Source: Kappaphycus alvarezii
Lineage: Eukaryota; Rhodophyta; Florideophyceae; Gigartinales; Solieriaceae
Reading direction: 5' to 3'
NCBI GenBank assembly: GCA_002205965.3
Contig: NADL03000692.1
Span: 310,001 to 374,000, forward strand
Length of the DNA stretch: 64,000 nt
Shown: piece by piece, positions 11,701-21,144 of the stretch
How positions within the stretch are numbered: the first letter of the stretch is position 1
How the letters are laid out: every line of letters starts with the position of its first letter
The notes under the pieces: generated by a model
What the model saw: the letters and a program-made list of their open reading frames with translations, nothing else
The model's database searches: none
What the model was told of the DNA's origin: nothing
Program-made: the position numbers and the translations under genes

Positions 11701-13255
11701 GAAAAGATTGTAGGATTTATATGCCTTGAAGTTGGTGAGGGACTGGTTCAGGCTGTTCATGTTGAGAGCAAAAGAGGTGTGAGCTGATAGGTTGGTTGAT
11801 GACAGGGGTGCTGCTTCAACAAGGTTGAAATCGGGCTTTAATCAGGGTGGTGTCTTCAAAAAGTTTCACGGCCTTGGGAGAAATAAAAATGCGAGGCAAT
11901 ATCGCGGGTTTGAATTTTCATGCATTCAGGTAAATAATAAAAATCTACTGGACAAATTATCGGAACTGAACTTGGAAGACGAAGCAGATCACGAGTCGAA
12001 ATATTTTTTTTTTGAAAAAGGAGGACCAGACAATCAGTTACAAAATAGGAAATGGATTCGTACAGTGAATTTGGATTCATAAAGAAAAAAAGCTGTTGGG
12101 TTTATTTTTTTCGAAAGAAAAGGAGGACGGTAGTTTAGAAAAACTAAGGTCAATAATAGATCTTGAGGTATAGCGAACGGTTTTTTTATGAAAGATCCAC
12201 TTTCGTAGCGACAGAAGCATAAAAAAAGTCTTTCCCTCTGCCTCTTTTGATTTCTTGGATGTTCGGTCTCGTACGGCACAGACCATAGCGTGTATCTACG
12301 ACAGAATAAACACAAGCTCCTACGATGTATTTTGCCAGAATGGTGAATTGGCGGTCCTTTTGGTTGATCCTGTTTATCCATGTACGTCGAGTGTTTCCGG
12401 GCAATTATTTCTCGGCATGGCGTCCTAGGGTGAAAAAGTGGGACTTGGGAGTAGCATTGAAGCCAAACCGAGAATTATCGAGGTTCAATGTTTGTCTGGA
12501 GTCCCGTTCATGGCGGGAAGTATACCCATTCGGTAGCTGCCAAAGATGCTCGAAAAGCCTACCCCCTGGAATACTCAACAGTAATTTGTTCTTTTACTGC
12601 CTCATGGATGGCATCAGTCATCATCTTTTGCAATGGTGTCTTTTTTGTGCAAATTACACTGCACGGGATAACCCTGGACCGCAGCCAAGAGGTTGACCAA
12701 CTCCAATGGGCGTCTGCAGCTGCTTTGTATGTTTCCAGCTCCCAAATAAGAGCTGGAAGCAAGATATTGCAAAGCTTGTTTAAGGATGAGCTAGAATCCA
12801 AAATGGAAGCGGCTGCGTTGTTGCTCGCTGTGGTGGTCCCTGTTGAATATTGGAGGCGGTTGCTTTGTGAATCTGATACTACATTAATTGCAGTTTCCAA
12901 GCCTTGGCTCGAGCATCCATTTTACTTCGTATAGGCTACTACTTTACATATACTTCTTATATACTTGTAGGGCACCACAGAGTGCACTTCGGCAACGATG
13001 AGGGGATCTTTTTGGATATTTTTCCTGTTGGAAAATATATTCGATCTAGCGAGAAGCGTCAGACTATCAGCGAAAATTGCAGTCCTCGTCTTTTAGCATC
13101 CACAGAGCAAAGAATTTCTATGGCTCTGACAAATTGCTTGTGGCGTCCGATAGTGTACCCTTTATCGTGTTACCACAATTTAAGTAACAACTGTGCCAAA
13201 TCTCCGTTCTGTCCTTACCCCTGAACTCAATGGTTCTTGTATGTTGAGGATGATA
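11701..13255. other. intergenic stretch with scattered uninterpretable open frames
   Basis: Open frames of 96-148 codons occur on both strands (for example 11792-12082 plus, 12488-12934 plus, 12559-12900 minus). They overlap each other and show no recognisable motif. I do not call them genes. The 12390-12485 segment is a repeat listed separately. Confidence 0.4.
12390..12485 (+). repeat. dispersed repeat, about 90 bp (partner at 19405-19490)
   Basis: Shares blocks with 19405-19490: AGGGTGAAAAAGTGGGA versus AGGGTGAAAAGTGGGA, then AGTA-GTATTGAAGCCA-ACCG-GAATT and TCGAGGTT. Both copies are in the same orientation and sit upstream of members of the 160-bp repeat family. Confidence 0.55.
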
Positions 13256-13434
13256 GGGGGAAAAGCTTAGGTGCTTTTACTGTAAGAAGGTATATTTGAT
13301 CTATCCTAAAATTTTGCAAACAACCGCAATCGACTCAAACAGGTGTGCCGACACAGCAGTGGGGGAGGAACTGCGCTCCTTAAAAGGCAAACTTTGGGCC
13401 AGCCATCGAGCAGGCAGCATTGGACATGAAGGCT
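13256..13434 (-). repeat. 160-bp dispersed repeat, copy A (abuts LINE RT)
   Basis: The plus strand reads GGGGAAAAGCTTAGGTG, then GATCTATCC, GCAATCGACTC, GTGCCGACACAG, GGAGGAACT and GGCCAGCCATCGAGCAGG. This is the same order as copies B-E. On the minus strand this copy continues directly from the LINE reverse transcriptase fragment at 13434-13788. That suggests the repeat is the 3' part of a LINE-like family. Confidence 0.65.
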
Positions 13435-13788
13435 AATATGGTGCAGCACCAGGTAGAAGAGAAGGCTTACGAGCTTGTCTCCCTGTTGGAACTCGCAGAC
13501 GATTCTTACGATGTGACGCCAAATTCACAGGAATGCGGGCTCGCTTGCGTAAAGATATGAGTCCCAAGACTGTAACTGTGAGAGTGACTGTCTCACCGCT
13601 TTCATAAAAGCTGGTCTGTTTTGCATCTTAAAAGAATTCTTGGTATCGACCGTCAATACCCGACATGCTGGATCACTGCCGCATTTTTGAACGACTCGTC
13701 GAATTCCGTGTACAATTGTTTCAGTATCAGACTTTGTGTCGATACCCACTTGAAGGGGTTGGAGGTAACCTGCCACTTTCTGGGACAC
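13434..13788 (-). mobile_element. LINE-type reverse transcriptase fragment
   Basis: The minus-strand frame 13788-13525 carries IVHGIRRVVQKC, then VDTKNSFKMQNRPAFMKAVR. This matches the LINE RT palm segment usually written D-x-x-NAFN-x-x-R. A frame change then leads to EFQQGDKLVSLLFYLVLHHI, the conserved QQGDPLGPLLF segment. The element is 5'-truncated and dead. The later palm motif (YxDD region) is not seen before the 160-bp repeat begins. Confidence 0.7.
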
Positions 13789-13860
13789 TTGCGAAAATTG
13801 AAAATAATTTTACAAGTATTGAAACACTATTTAATTTGTTTTCCATATCGAATAAAATGA

Positions 13861-14169
13861 TGAAAAATGTGGAATAAGATTTTGTCAGAGGCCAACCATT
13901 TTTATTTATGTGAAGCATCGAAAAATAATTTTATGTATTGGCCCAAATTTTATAATGTATTACAAGAGAAAGAAATTTAATATCTGTCACTTGGTTTTTA
14001 AGTTCTATAGTTATAATTACTGTAAATGTATTGCTGGAAAATTATTATTTGGATTAATGTTCTTCTGGAGAATTATTCTATATTTATTAATGAGCATTAA
14101 TTTTGTCTCTAAAATTATTGCAATACTATGATCATATTTGCATCTTTTCTACTCTGATCCTCAGTATAA
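13861..14169. other. AT-rich spacer, nothing recognised
   Basis: No supported coding or repeat structure. Confidence 0.5.
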
Positions 14170-14350
14170 ATATTTTTAGGTAGTTAGAACAATTTAGCAA
14201 GCCTCGGGCTATCGAACTATCCCCGTCGATCAATAAATATTGGTTTTTTTTCATTGTTATTATCAGTCCTATTAAAGTAATTTTATTATTCATTTATTTT
14301 GAATTATCTATTTTGGATCTACATATTTCATTTAATTTTTACAGCACTCG
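14170..14350 (+). repeat. dispersed repeat, about 180 bp (partner at 27770-27960)
   Basis: Shared blocks with the partner in the same order: ATATTTTTAG-TAGTTAG, CGCACTATC/CGAACTATC, CCGTTGATC/CCGTCGATC, ATTGGTTTT and GATCTACATAT. It could be the end of an LTR. No coding sequence is associated. Confidence 0.4.
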
Positions 14351-15010
14351 CTTCATTGAGCAGCTAATGACCAATATGCGCAACCTCTTCCCAACGGTGA
14401 CCGGCCTAGATGACATGTCTCTATTCGCCAACGGGGTTAGTGGAGCACTCAAAGGAGCAAGAACGGAGGGTGATTATCCAGTTGGTAGACCATTAACAAG
14501 TCGCGTAAGAGCTGCCAAAAAGCCTTAATTACCTACTGACGGTGGACATCTTTGCAATTCTACCAGGTGGTATGGCTTTATACTAGAGCCTCCGGTAGAA
14601 GATACTGCTTTAAATCCCCTGATAGCCTCATAGACCTCGTCTTTCGTGATCGGTCGGAAACTTTAGTGGGTAAAAAATGTTCAACTGACTATGTAGTTTC
14701 ATTTGGGGCCTGTTGGGGATATTTATCGATAAGGGCATCGAAAAGTCGCCAGTGGCTGGCAGAACGCGTAACGAGCGAGAAGCTCGTGCAGCCTTTCCAT
14801 AAGCACCTTATTTGTTCTGTTTTGTCGCCCTTCTGGTGTTGACCTGTTGCTGTTCCGAATAGGAACGAGCTGATACCTTGCAATTTCTGGACTAGTTTAG
14901 TGCTTGCGCCCCAGTGCTTTGAAGTGCCCTGCATTCGATAATTTATTCTTTCCGTCATTGTGTCCGCAATGGTGTGCCATTGGTATTCACTGAAGCTTGA
15001 ATCTGACAAT
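14351..15010. other. no supported gene
   Basis: Open frames at 14313-14528, 14552-14842 and 14689-15015 (minus) overlap or lack any motif. They may be LINE-derived, but I cannot show it. Confidence 0.4.
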
Positions 15011-15155
15011 GGCAAGGTTTGTGTGTTTCTCTGGGAAGATATATCCGATCTATCTTATAGCTTTCCAAAATTTACTCAAAAATGTATGCCGACACATTAA
15101 TGGGGAACGAACTACGCTCCCGAAAAGGCTACCTTCAGGCCAACCACCAAGCAGG
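15011..15155 (-). repeat. 160-bp dispersed repeat, copy B
   Basis: The plus strand reads GGCAAGGTTTGTGTGTTTCT, then GATATATCCGATCTATC, ATGCCGACACATTAATGGGG and ACGCTCCCGAAAAGGCTACC. The common end is at the left, as in the other copies. On the minus strand the repeat is preceded by an open frame (15289-15160: WTMVDAVNACIDDNSSR, ALTKIFLFPAVLL) that may be LINE-derived. Confidence 0.65.
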
Positions 15156-15289
15156 TCTGAGTCTGACGAGTGAATGTTCGTGAGCAAAACGGCTGGGAAC
15201 AGAAATATTTTTGTGAGCGCCTGAGTTCGACTTGAATTATCATCAATACATGCATTGACTGCATCAACCATCGTCCAACGACTTCTCAC

Positions 15290-16313
15290 ACGTCTCCAAT
15301 AGACAACAGGGGATCTTTGTGGGTATATGCGACATTACAGGGGTGTGGGATATGAAGACCTCTTTTACAGACGGCAGAGACTGTTCAAAAAGATAGGGGT
15401 TCTGTGATGCGATGTTCGGCATCCGGTTTGGAGCTGCGGTAGCGGGGTCATCTGAAACCGGTACAGAAGTATTAAAGTCTACCTCCTCCGGTACGGAAGT
15501 ATTAAGCCGACCTCCTCCAAAGATATCCGCTCCAGGACACCCTGATCCATGCTACCGACCAATAACTGCTCTTCCGCCAGCTTTCAGTAATTAATTACTG
15601 ATTTTGTTCTCTGATCGGGCTGCTAATGAGTATACCTTCTAACTAGACTAACATCCGGCCGTATTCGTTATTACAGTCTGTAATGAGCCTCCGGTGCCAA
15701 TAAACAGTCTTCGAGACCCGGACTCGGTAAAAAGTATTCCTATATTGGAGGAAACGGTTTCCAAGCAAAAAATGCTTCCGAAATTGTTATCTGAATTACG
15801 AACTTGAATTTTTCCAACAGTCATCTGAACGAAAATTTTCGAATTTTGGATGACATCTGTGACGTAAGAAACTGGAGATAATAGATTCACGCAAAGAAAT
15901 TTCTTTCCCTTACGTTTCTCTTTTCACTCCGTCTCCTTTGTTTCTCCCTCCACTTTCTTTCTCTTTTACGCGACGAAATTTGCATTTTATATTCTTCTTT
16001 TCGCGTTTATCTTTTATGAGCGATTGCCTACTTCTTTGATGTTATTTCTTTTAATCTTCTCCTTTTATTTGATCTTCTTCGTCCTTTAATATATTTTTCA
16101 AATATCAATATCTCTACACATGATTTTGTGGCACAGATTACCTTTTTAAGGTGGTTTTCACTAAAACCTACTACAAGACCAATTTATGTCTACTTTTTTG
16201 ATTTGGCGAGCCTGCCAATCTGAGCCTTTAGCGGTATTTTATACACATCAAGCACCGCGAAAAATTTATCCAATGTCTCCAAAACAACAAAGAATCGACA
16301 ATCCGTACCCCCC
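15290..16313. other. intergenic, pyrimidine-rich stretch near 15900-16100
   Basis: Nothing coding is supported. 15890-16100 is a T/C-rich run that could precede the acidic gene copy b. No defined regulatory motif was recognised. Confidence 0.45.
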
Positions 16314-16325
16314 TTGACAGACATC

Positions 16326-16783
16326 ATGCAACGACTACCTCTTTCTCGTCGAATTTCCACAACCCGTCACCCCCGTATTCACCATCTTTCCACTATCCCC
16401 TTCGGCCCAACCGACTTAGAGGACTACTTCCGTCGCCAAACCAGGAAATGTCTGATGGAGCTCGTTACCCGTCACTTGGTGGAGATGGAAGCTCAGAAAT
16501 CAGTGAGGAGGGACTCGGAGGAGGAGGATGGTAAGATAGAGGAGTTCTTCGAGGAGTCTGTGGCCCCGAGCTAGTCTACGGGATGGAAGAAGAGGAGGCA
16601 GAGGACGAGTCCAAGGAGGAAAGGGAGGAACACGGAGATGAGTCCGGGAAGGAAGATGACGAAGAGAAAAGGTTGATGGACGTCGATGGGGATATCGGAC
16701 CGAGTCATGTACGAGGGGAAGAAATGAATTGTTTGGACGAGGTGGTTCCACCCATGGACCCAGTTGGAGGGGCTTCAGATTAA
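16326..16783 (+). pseudogene. acidic protein family, copy b (frame-shifted)
   Basis: ATG at 16326 begins a basic/Ser-rich leader, then FGPTDLEDYFRRQTRKCLMELVTRH and a Glu/Asp-rich tail ending near 16572. A second frame (16583-16783) continues with EEEEAEDESKEEREEHGDES and more acidic residues. The order (DYxxY/F-RR-x-x-R, hydrophobic helix, acidic tail) is that of copy c at 17449, but the tail is split between frames. It may be a decaying paralogue, or a gene with an unrecognised small intron. Confidence 0.5.
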
Positions 16784-17448
16784 AGAAAATCGTTTCAGGA
16801 GGGGTTGACAATTGCGGGCCATTCACGGGTGTGTGTATGGACTACATGGGTACTCATGATGTCTTAAGATAAAGGCCATGTTCTATTCTGGACCACAGAG
16901 ATGTTGAGGACTGGATTCATTTAGATTATTTCAAGTATCTTTTGTCAAACTCTTTTCGTCCACATGAAGTATTTTACTACATATCCTGGTGCTTTTAGTA
17001 GTTTCATAGAGATTCCAGTTTGGAAAAAATTTCATCAAGTGAATTGCTTCTTCCATGAAGCGGAAGACAGGCTGGGAGTCAATTGCAAACCAAGAACTTC
17101 AATCAGTCCCCTAGCTTCTAACCAAGTTGGTAGAGTCTGTCCCTTTAAAGTTGGTTACTAGAGCAGTCACTCAGCTTTCACGCCCGCCCCTCTCCATCGC
17201 CCGTCTGATGTGCGCAAAATTTGCACACGAAAAAAAAATCTAGAAGAGGACCAAATTCGGATACAGTATCGGAATTTGCAAGTTACTTTTACAGTTTCTG
17301 AATTTGCAAGATATTTTAATTTGAATGAGTGTGGCAAATTCATGGCTTGATTTTTTATTTTAAGACACGGTGTCATTAATAGATTTCATTACACGTCCAA
17401 GGTCGTCATACTTTTCGAAGACGTCGCAGTATTTAAAGTTCGAAATCG
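16784..17448. other. spacer between acidic family copies b and c
   Basis: No supported coding sequence or repeat. Promoter elements for copy c may lie here, but none is recognisable. Confidence 0.45.
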
Positions 17449-17856
17449 ATGTCGTTGAGGCAATTCCCCCGCCATCAACTACCCCATCGGCTCACCCTTT
17501 TTGTGGCCCTTAACATGACCAATCTCCGCCCTTCCCTCACCATCACCAAGTCATCCCGAGGCCGTCGTCCACTCAACGCACTGGCCCTGATGGCAAATGT
17601 TCCAACCGACTACGATGATTACTGTAGAAGATTGGACCGGGAACACGTTCGGGAGTGGGTCCTCCGTAACTGCTTCGAGGAGGCAGAAGACGCAGAGGAG
17701 GAGGAGGAAGAGGAGGTAGAGGAAGAGGAAGATGAGGAAGAGGAGGATGAGAAAGAGAAGGATGAGGAAGAAGAGGACTGGGTGGACCCGTGGGAGCCAC
17801 TAGTGTACAACGGTGGGGGAGCTTCCATGAAGAACGAGGGGAGATTGAGGGATTAA
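17449..17856 (+). CDS. acidic low-complexity protein, copy c (135 aa, unknown function)
   Basis: This open frame starts at ATG 17449. Residues 1-45 are basic/hydrophobic. Residues 50-75 carry PTDYDDYCRRLDREHVREW and an LRNCFEEAED segment. Residues about 77-112 are an almost uninterrupted Glu/Asp run. Residues 113-126 read WVDPWEPLVYNGGGA. It ends at 17856, but the +1 frame (to 17999) continues with EGLIVIFDSSDEDEE, which is also conserved in copy a (REGVIIIFNSSA). The true protein is therefore probably longer, and this copy has one frame change after residue about 128. I know no family with this layout. The acidic run suggests a nuclear or chromatin-associated protein, but that is only inference. 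Confidence 0.45.
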   Translation: MSLRQFPRHQLPHRLTLFVALNMTNLRPSLTITKSSRGRRPLNALALMANVPTDYDDYCRRLDREHVREWVLRNCFEEAEDAEEEEEEEVEEEEDEEEEDEKEKDEEEEDWVDPWEPLVYNGGGASMKNEGRLRD

Positions 17857-17999
17857 TCGTGATCTTTGACTCTTCTGACGAAGATGAAGAGAAGGGTGAA
17901 GAGGAGGACGAGGAGGATAAGGGGAAGGGAGACATGGAAAGTGCTGGAATAGTAGGGAGGGGCCAGGAAAGTATGGACCATGTGGTCCCGACTCTGTAA

Positions 18000-19404
18000 C
18001 CGGATGGGGGCATCTTAAGTGGTCTAGATATTTCAAAGGAGGCAATGGAGAATTCTAAACTGTTCGCGGATATTTATGGGGACTGTTCGGGTGGAATGGA
18101 TATTTTATGGGAACTTTTGGCTCTGATGTAGAGGACTAAGATATTAAGGAAGGAATCTAGATATTTATCCTGATAGTATTTGCTGTTAGTCTTTCTCGTT
18201 CACACGATTCCATTTGATGCATTTTATGGTTCTTAGACTTTAGGGTTAGCCAAAAAGTCTATACAAGCTGAGTAAACTGCTTCCTCTTGTGGAGTTCAAG
18301 CAAGTTGGCAGACAATTTCAAGTCAAGTCCCGAGTAGTAGGAAGTTCAGAGTCAACTTCAGATCCAAGAAAAATTTTTCCTACGCTGGTCACAGAGCATC
18401 AGTAGTAGACCCTGCTCCTTCCATACTTGCTTTTAGCCCTCTCAACTTTCTTCCTTATCCAATCCTTTTTGTTCGTTCAACTATACCACGGTAGCATTTT
18501 TGTCGCTTGCAACACCTCCTTCTTGGGTAGTTGGTTCTGAGTATCTCTTCTCCCGACGACTCACCCCTATCACCGTCAACGTCTACAGTAGCACTTTAGT
18601 CGCTAACAACGACTTTTGCCTCGGGTAGTTAGCGGTTCCCTTTTACATTGGCTCCATTTATACCTTATCAACCTCCTAGAAGATCACGCCAACATGTAAC
18701 GATCTCGTTCGGAGGTGGAGGTAGGACAGCGTGGCCGAAGTGTCAGAAAGGGGCGGTCCGGAAGAAGAATCCCTCGCGAGCGCTTGCAAGACACCGAGAA
18801 GTAGTGGACAGACTGAGCGATAGAGAAGTTCCGTAACTCTGGTGGAGATGGAGCTGGTGAGGGTGGTGCGTGCCCAGAAAAATCGTTAGAAAGGAAATAC
18901 GTCAGTGAGAAACGGTGGAGAGCCTAAGACGAGCCGCGCGCACAAGGTCCGCGCCGTGGGCTGTGCTGCGTGCGTCGAGGCAGCTTAGGAGGCGAGAGGG
19001 AGGGAATGGTGGGAATAGGACTAAAAAATCATGAACTCATAGTTGCTGATGAGTACATAGAGTTGTACGAAAGTGATACAAAAGAAGTGCGGTGGAGGCC
19101 ATGATGCGGCTCCTCGACAGGATGACGAGTAGCTCTTGCGAGATCTTTTGCGAGAAGGGTGACTTGCCGACTACATCGGTTGATCCTGTGGGTAAGCAGT
19201 GCATGAGGGGAAACTGTTGGGTAATTTGAATGTATGGAAGATGTGGTCGGTTGTATCCGACGTGCATGAGGTGAACTTCATGAAAATCGAATGTTTCCAG
19301 GCAATTCCTTCTCGAGCATTTTATTGAGGTATTACCGGTCACCCTGTAGGATATTCCGGGCCACAACCGACCATATCTTTTAAATATTAAATCACCCCAC
19401 AGTC
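18000..19404. other. intergenic, with a 96-bp-period duplication at 18486-18632
   Basis: Two diverged units, about 18486-18535 and 18582-18632, share AC-GTAGCA-TTT-GTCGCT-CAAC and GGGTAGTT-G. An open frame at 18648-18836 has no recognisable feature and is not called. 18900-19020 is GC-rich with no gene signal. Confidence 0.45.
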
Positions 19405-19490
19405 CTCCCATTCTCGAGCATGGTGTGCCAGGGTGAAAAGTGGGATTTGGCAGTAGTATTGAAGCCACACCGGGAATTCTCGAGGTTACC
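19405..19490 (+). repeat. dispersed repeat, about 90 bp (partner at 12390-12485)
   Basis: Same blocks as the partner. A piece of the sequence just upstream (19330-19375) reappears in inverted orientation at about 23940-23990 (GTGGTCGGTTG-GGCCCGG). Confidence 0.5.
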
Positions 19491-19572
19491 AGAATTTGCA
19501 TTTAAACGATGTTGCTAGTGCCTGTAACAAAACTGTTGCTGGGCTACATCTACATTCGCCCACATTCTTTTA

Positions 19573-19750
19573 GGGGAAAGGTTTGGGTGTTTTACTCTAA
19601 ATGATATATCCGATCTATACCATGGTTTTCCAGACCACAGCAATCGACTCGAAAAGGTTGTACCGACACAGTAGTGGGGAAAGAACTACACTCCCCAAAA
19701 TGCTACCTTCAGGCCAGCCATCAAGCAGGCCGCATTGGACATGACGGCTG
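19573..19750 (-). repeat. 160-bp dispersed repeat, copy C
   Basis: The plus strand reads GGGGAAAGGTTTGGGTGTTT, then ATATATCCGATCTATACC, CAATCGACTCGAAAAGG, and GGCCAGCCATCAAGCAGGC continuing into GCATTGGACATGACGGCT. That extension is shared with copy A. On the minus strand it reads VQCGLLDGWPEGS. Confidence 0.7.
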
Positions 19751-20140
19751 CTGCGGCGTGCCTTTGCATCAAAACCCATTCTTTCAGTGTTTAACAATTA
19801 GATTTTACTAACTTACACATGTGTCAAACAATACAAGCTTGCACAAATCATTAGAAAAGCAAACAGAAGTTCCACGATATATTTTCAAGAGAAAACATAT
19901 GGGAAAGTTTAATGCGACGTACTGAGTCGTGAAGTAAAAGTCTCCTTCCCCGAATGGCTCGGGAGTTATGTAAATTTCGTATAGTAAAACAATCTTGATG
20001 TGGAAACAGCGGTTACGAGTTTTGGTTATGACTTGGCAGTACTCGAGTATTGTCATTAAACCTGAGCTACAGGTCCAAAGAGGTCTTCAAGTATCTCCTT
20101 TCATGAAGGGCAGTTACGCAAATTCAATCGCAATTCCATC

Positions 20141-21063
20141 CTAAACCCTTCTATCTGTGCATATAAAAGCCGAAAAGGATGTAAAAGGGCTCGAGAAGCA
20201 CACGCGTATTCCGCAGAATGTCGGAGCTGCTCGGCAATCCAATATTGTCTGCCTGAGATCTCTTGAGCATATCTCTGGACAACCAAGAACCGGAATGGAT
20301 GGAGTTGGAGACGCACTCGCTGTCGGAGAGGCTGACTGAGATGGACTGGGAGATGCAGTCGCAGACGGTGAAGCAGATGAACTCGGCGTCGTTGACGGGG
20401 TCACAGTTGGCGAAGGAGACTGCGATGGGGCAACAGACATTGAAGGAGTTGCCGAGAATGACGGCGAGGCTGACACGGACGGAGCAACAGACATCGAAGG
20501 AGTTGCCGAGAATGATGGCGAGGATGACACGGACGGGGTGGGTGTCACAATTGGTGTCACAGAAAGCTCCTCCGGTGGCCCTGGAATTGGGTTTTCAGGG
20601 TCTGTGCAAGCGAATCCCTCAACCGGTTCATTACCTTCACGACGTGGAGTCCTTACGCAAGGTTGCACCCTGCAGAATTCTGGTGCATTATCGCAATCTT
20701 CCAGGGCACGTCGAAGGCGTCGGCGACACTGGTCAGGACAAGGAAGTGGAGGGAAGATGGGCGGAAGGGATGGAGAAGGGGACACCGAGGGGCTTGGTGA
20801 GGGGTCGGAGTCGGAGACGCAGATGGTGACGGAGTGACAGACGGTGTCGGATCCGAAGGACGCCTCACGTCAGTGCAAATAAAACCTTCGCCGAGACCTC
20901 TGCGAAAGACGGCGGCGCATGGTCGTATCCTGCAGAAGTTCGGGGCAAAATCACAGCTGTTGAGGGCCCTGTCGATTCCACGAAAGCATATCTCCGGGCA
21001 GGTAATTTGGGCGGACGTAATTGTGCACAGCAAGATAGCGACGATTGGAAATACAAACTTCAT
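20141..21063 (-). CDS. secreted Cys-rich protein with three repeated modules and Ser/Pro/Thr linkers
   Basis: ATG at 21063 opens a signal peptide (MKFVFPIVAILLCTITSAQ). Module 1 (CPEICFRGIDRALNSC, FCRIRPC, FICTD) is followed by a Pro/Ser/Thr linker. Module 2 is CPDQCRRRLRRALEDC, FCRVQPC, FACTD. A long SP/SA/TP linker follows. Module 3 is CPEICSRDLRQTILDC, FCGIRVC, FICTD, and is followed by the stop. The shared pattern is CPxxC-x10-11-C-x5-FC-x3-C-x9-15-F-x-CTD, so disulfides are likely, with the linkers O-glycosylated in the secretory path. I do not recognise the family. Its likely location is cell wall or extracellular. The frame changes once, in the first linker near 20797-20806, by one base. 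That is either a sequence error in a repetitive stretch or a recent loss. Confidence 0.7.
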
Positions 21064-21144
21064 GTTGAGCAGATTGAAGAGTAAAGTCGAATGATCAGTG
21101 AGATGTTTTTTATTGATGCGGCAGAACGAGTAAAGTCGGAGCAA

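Noticed and set aside
12325-12934. Overlapping plus and minus frames as a gene
   Set aside because: Both strands are equally open, no motif is recognisable, and part of the sequence is a dispersed repeat.
17573-18045. Ser/Pro-rich minus-strand open frames opposite the acidic family copy c
   Set aside because: They are the reverse reading of the GAG/GAA-rich acidic run. The plus-strand frame is conserved in copies a and b and the minus frame is not.
20263-20837. Plus-strand open frames opposite the secreted protein
   Set aside because: Mirror reading of the Ser/Pro/Thr linkers. The signal peptide and repeated Cys modules are on the minus strand.
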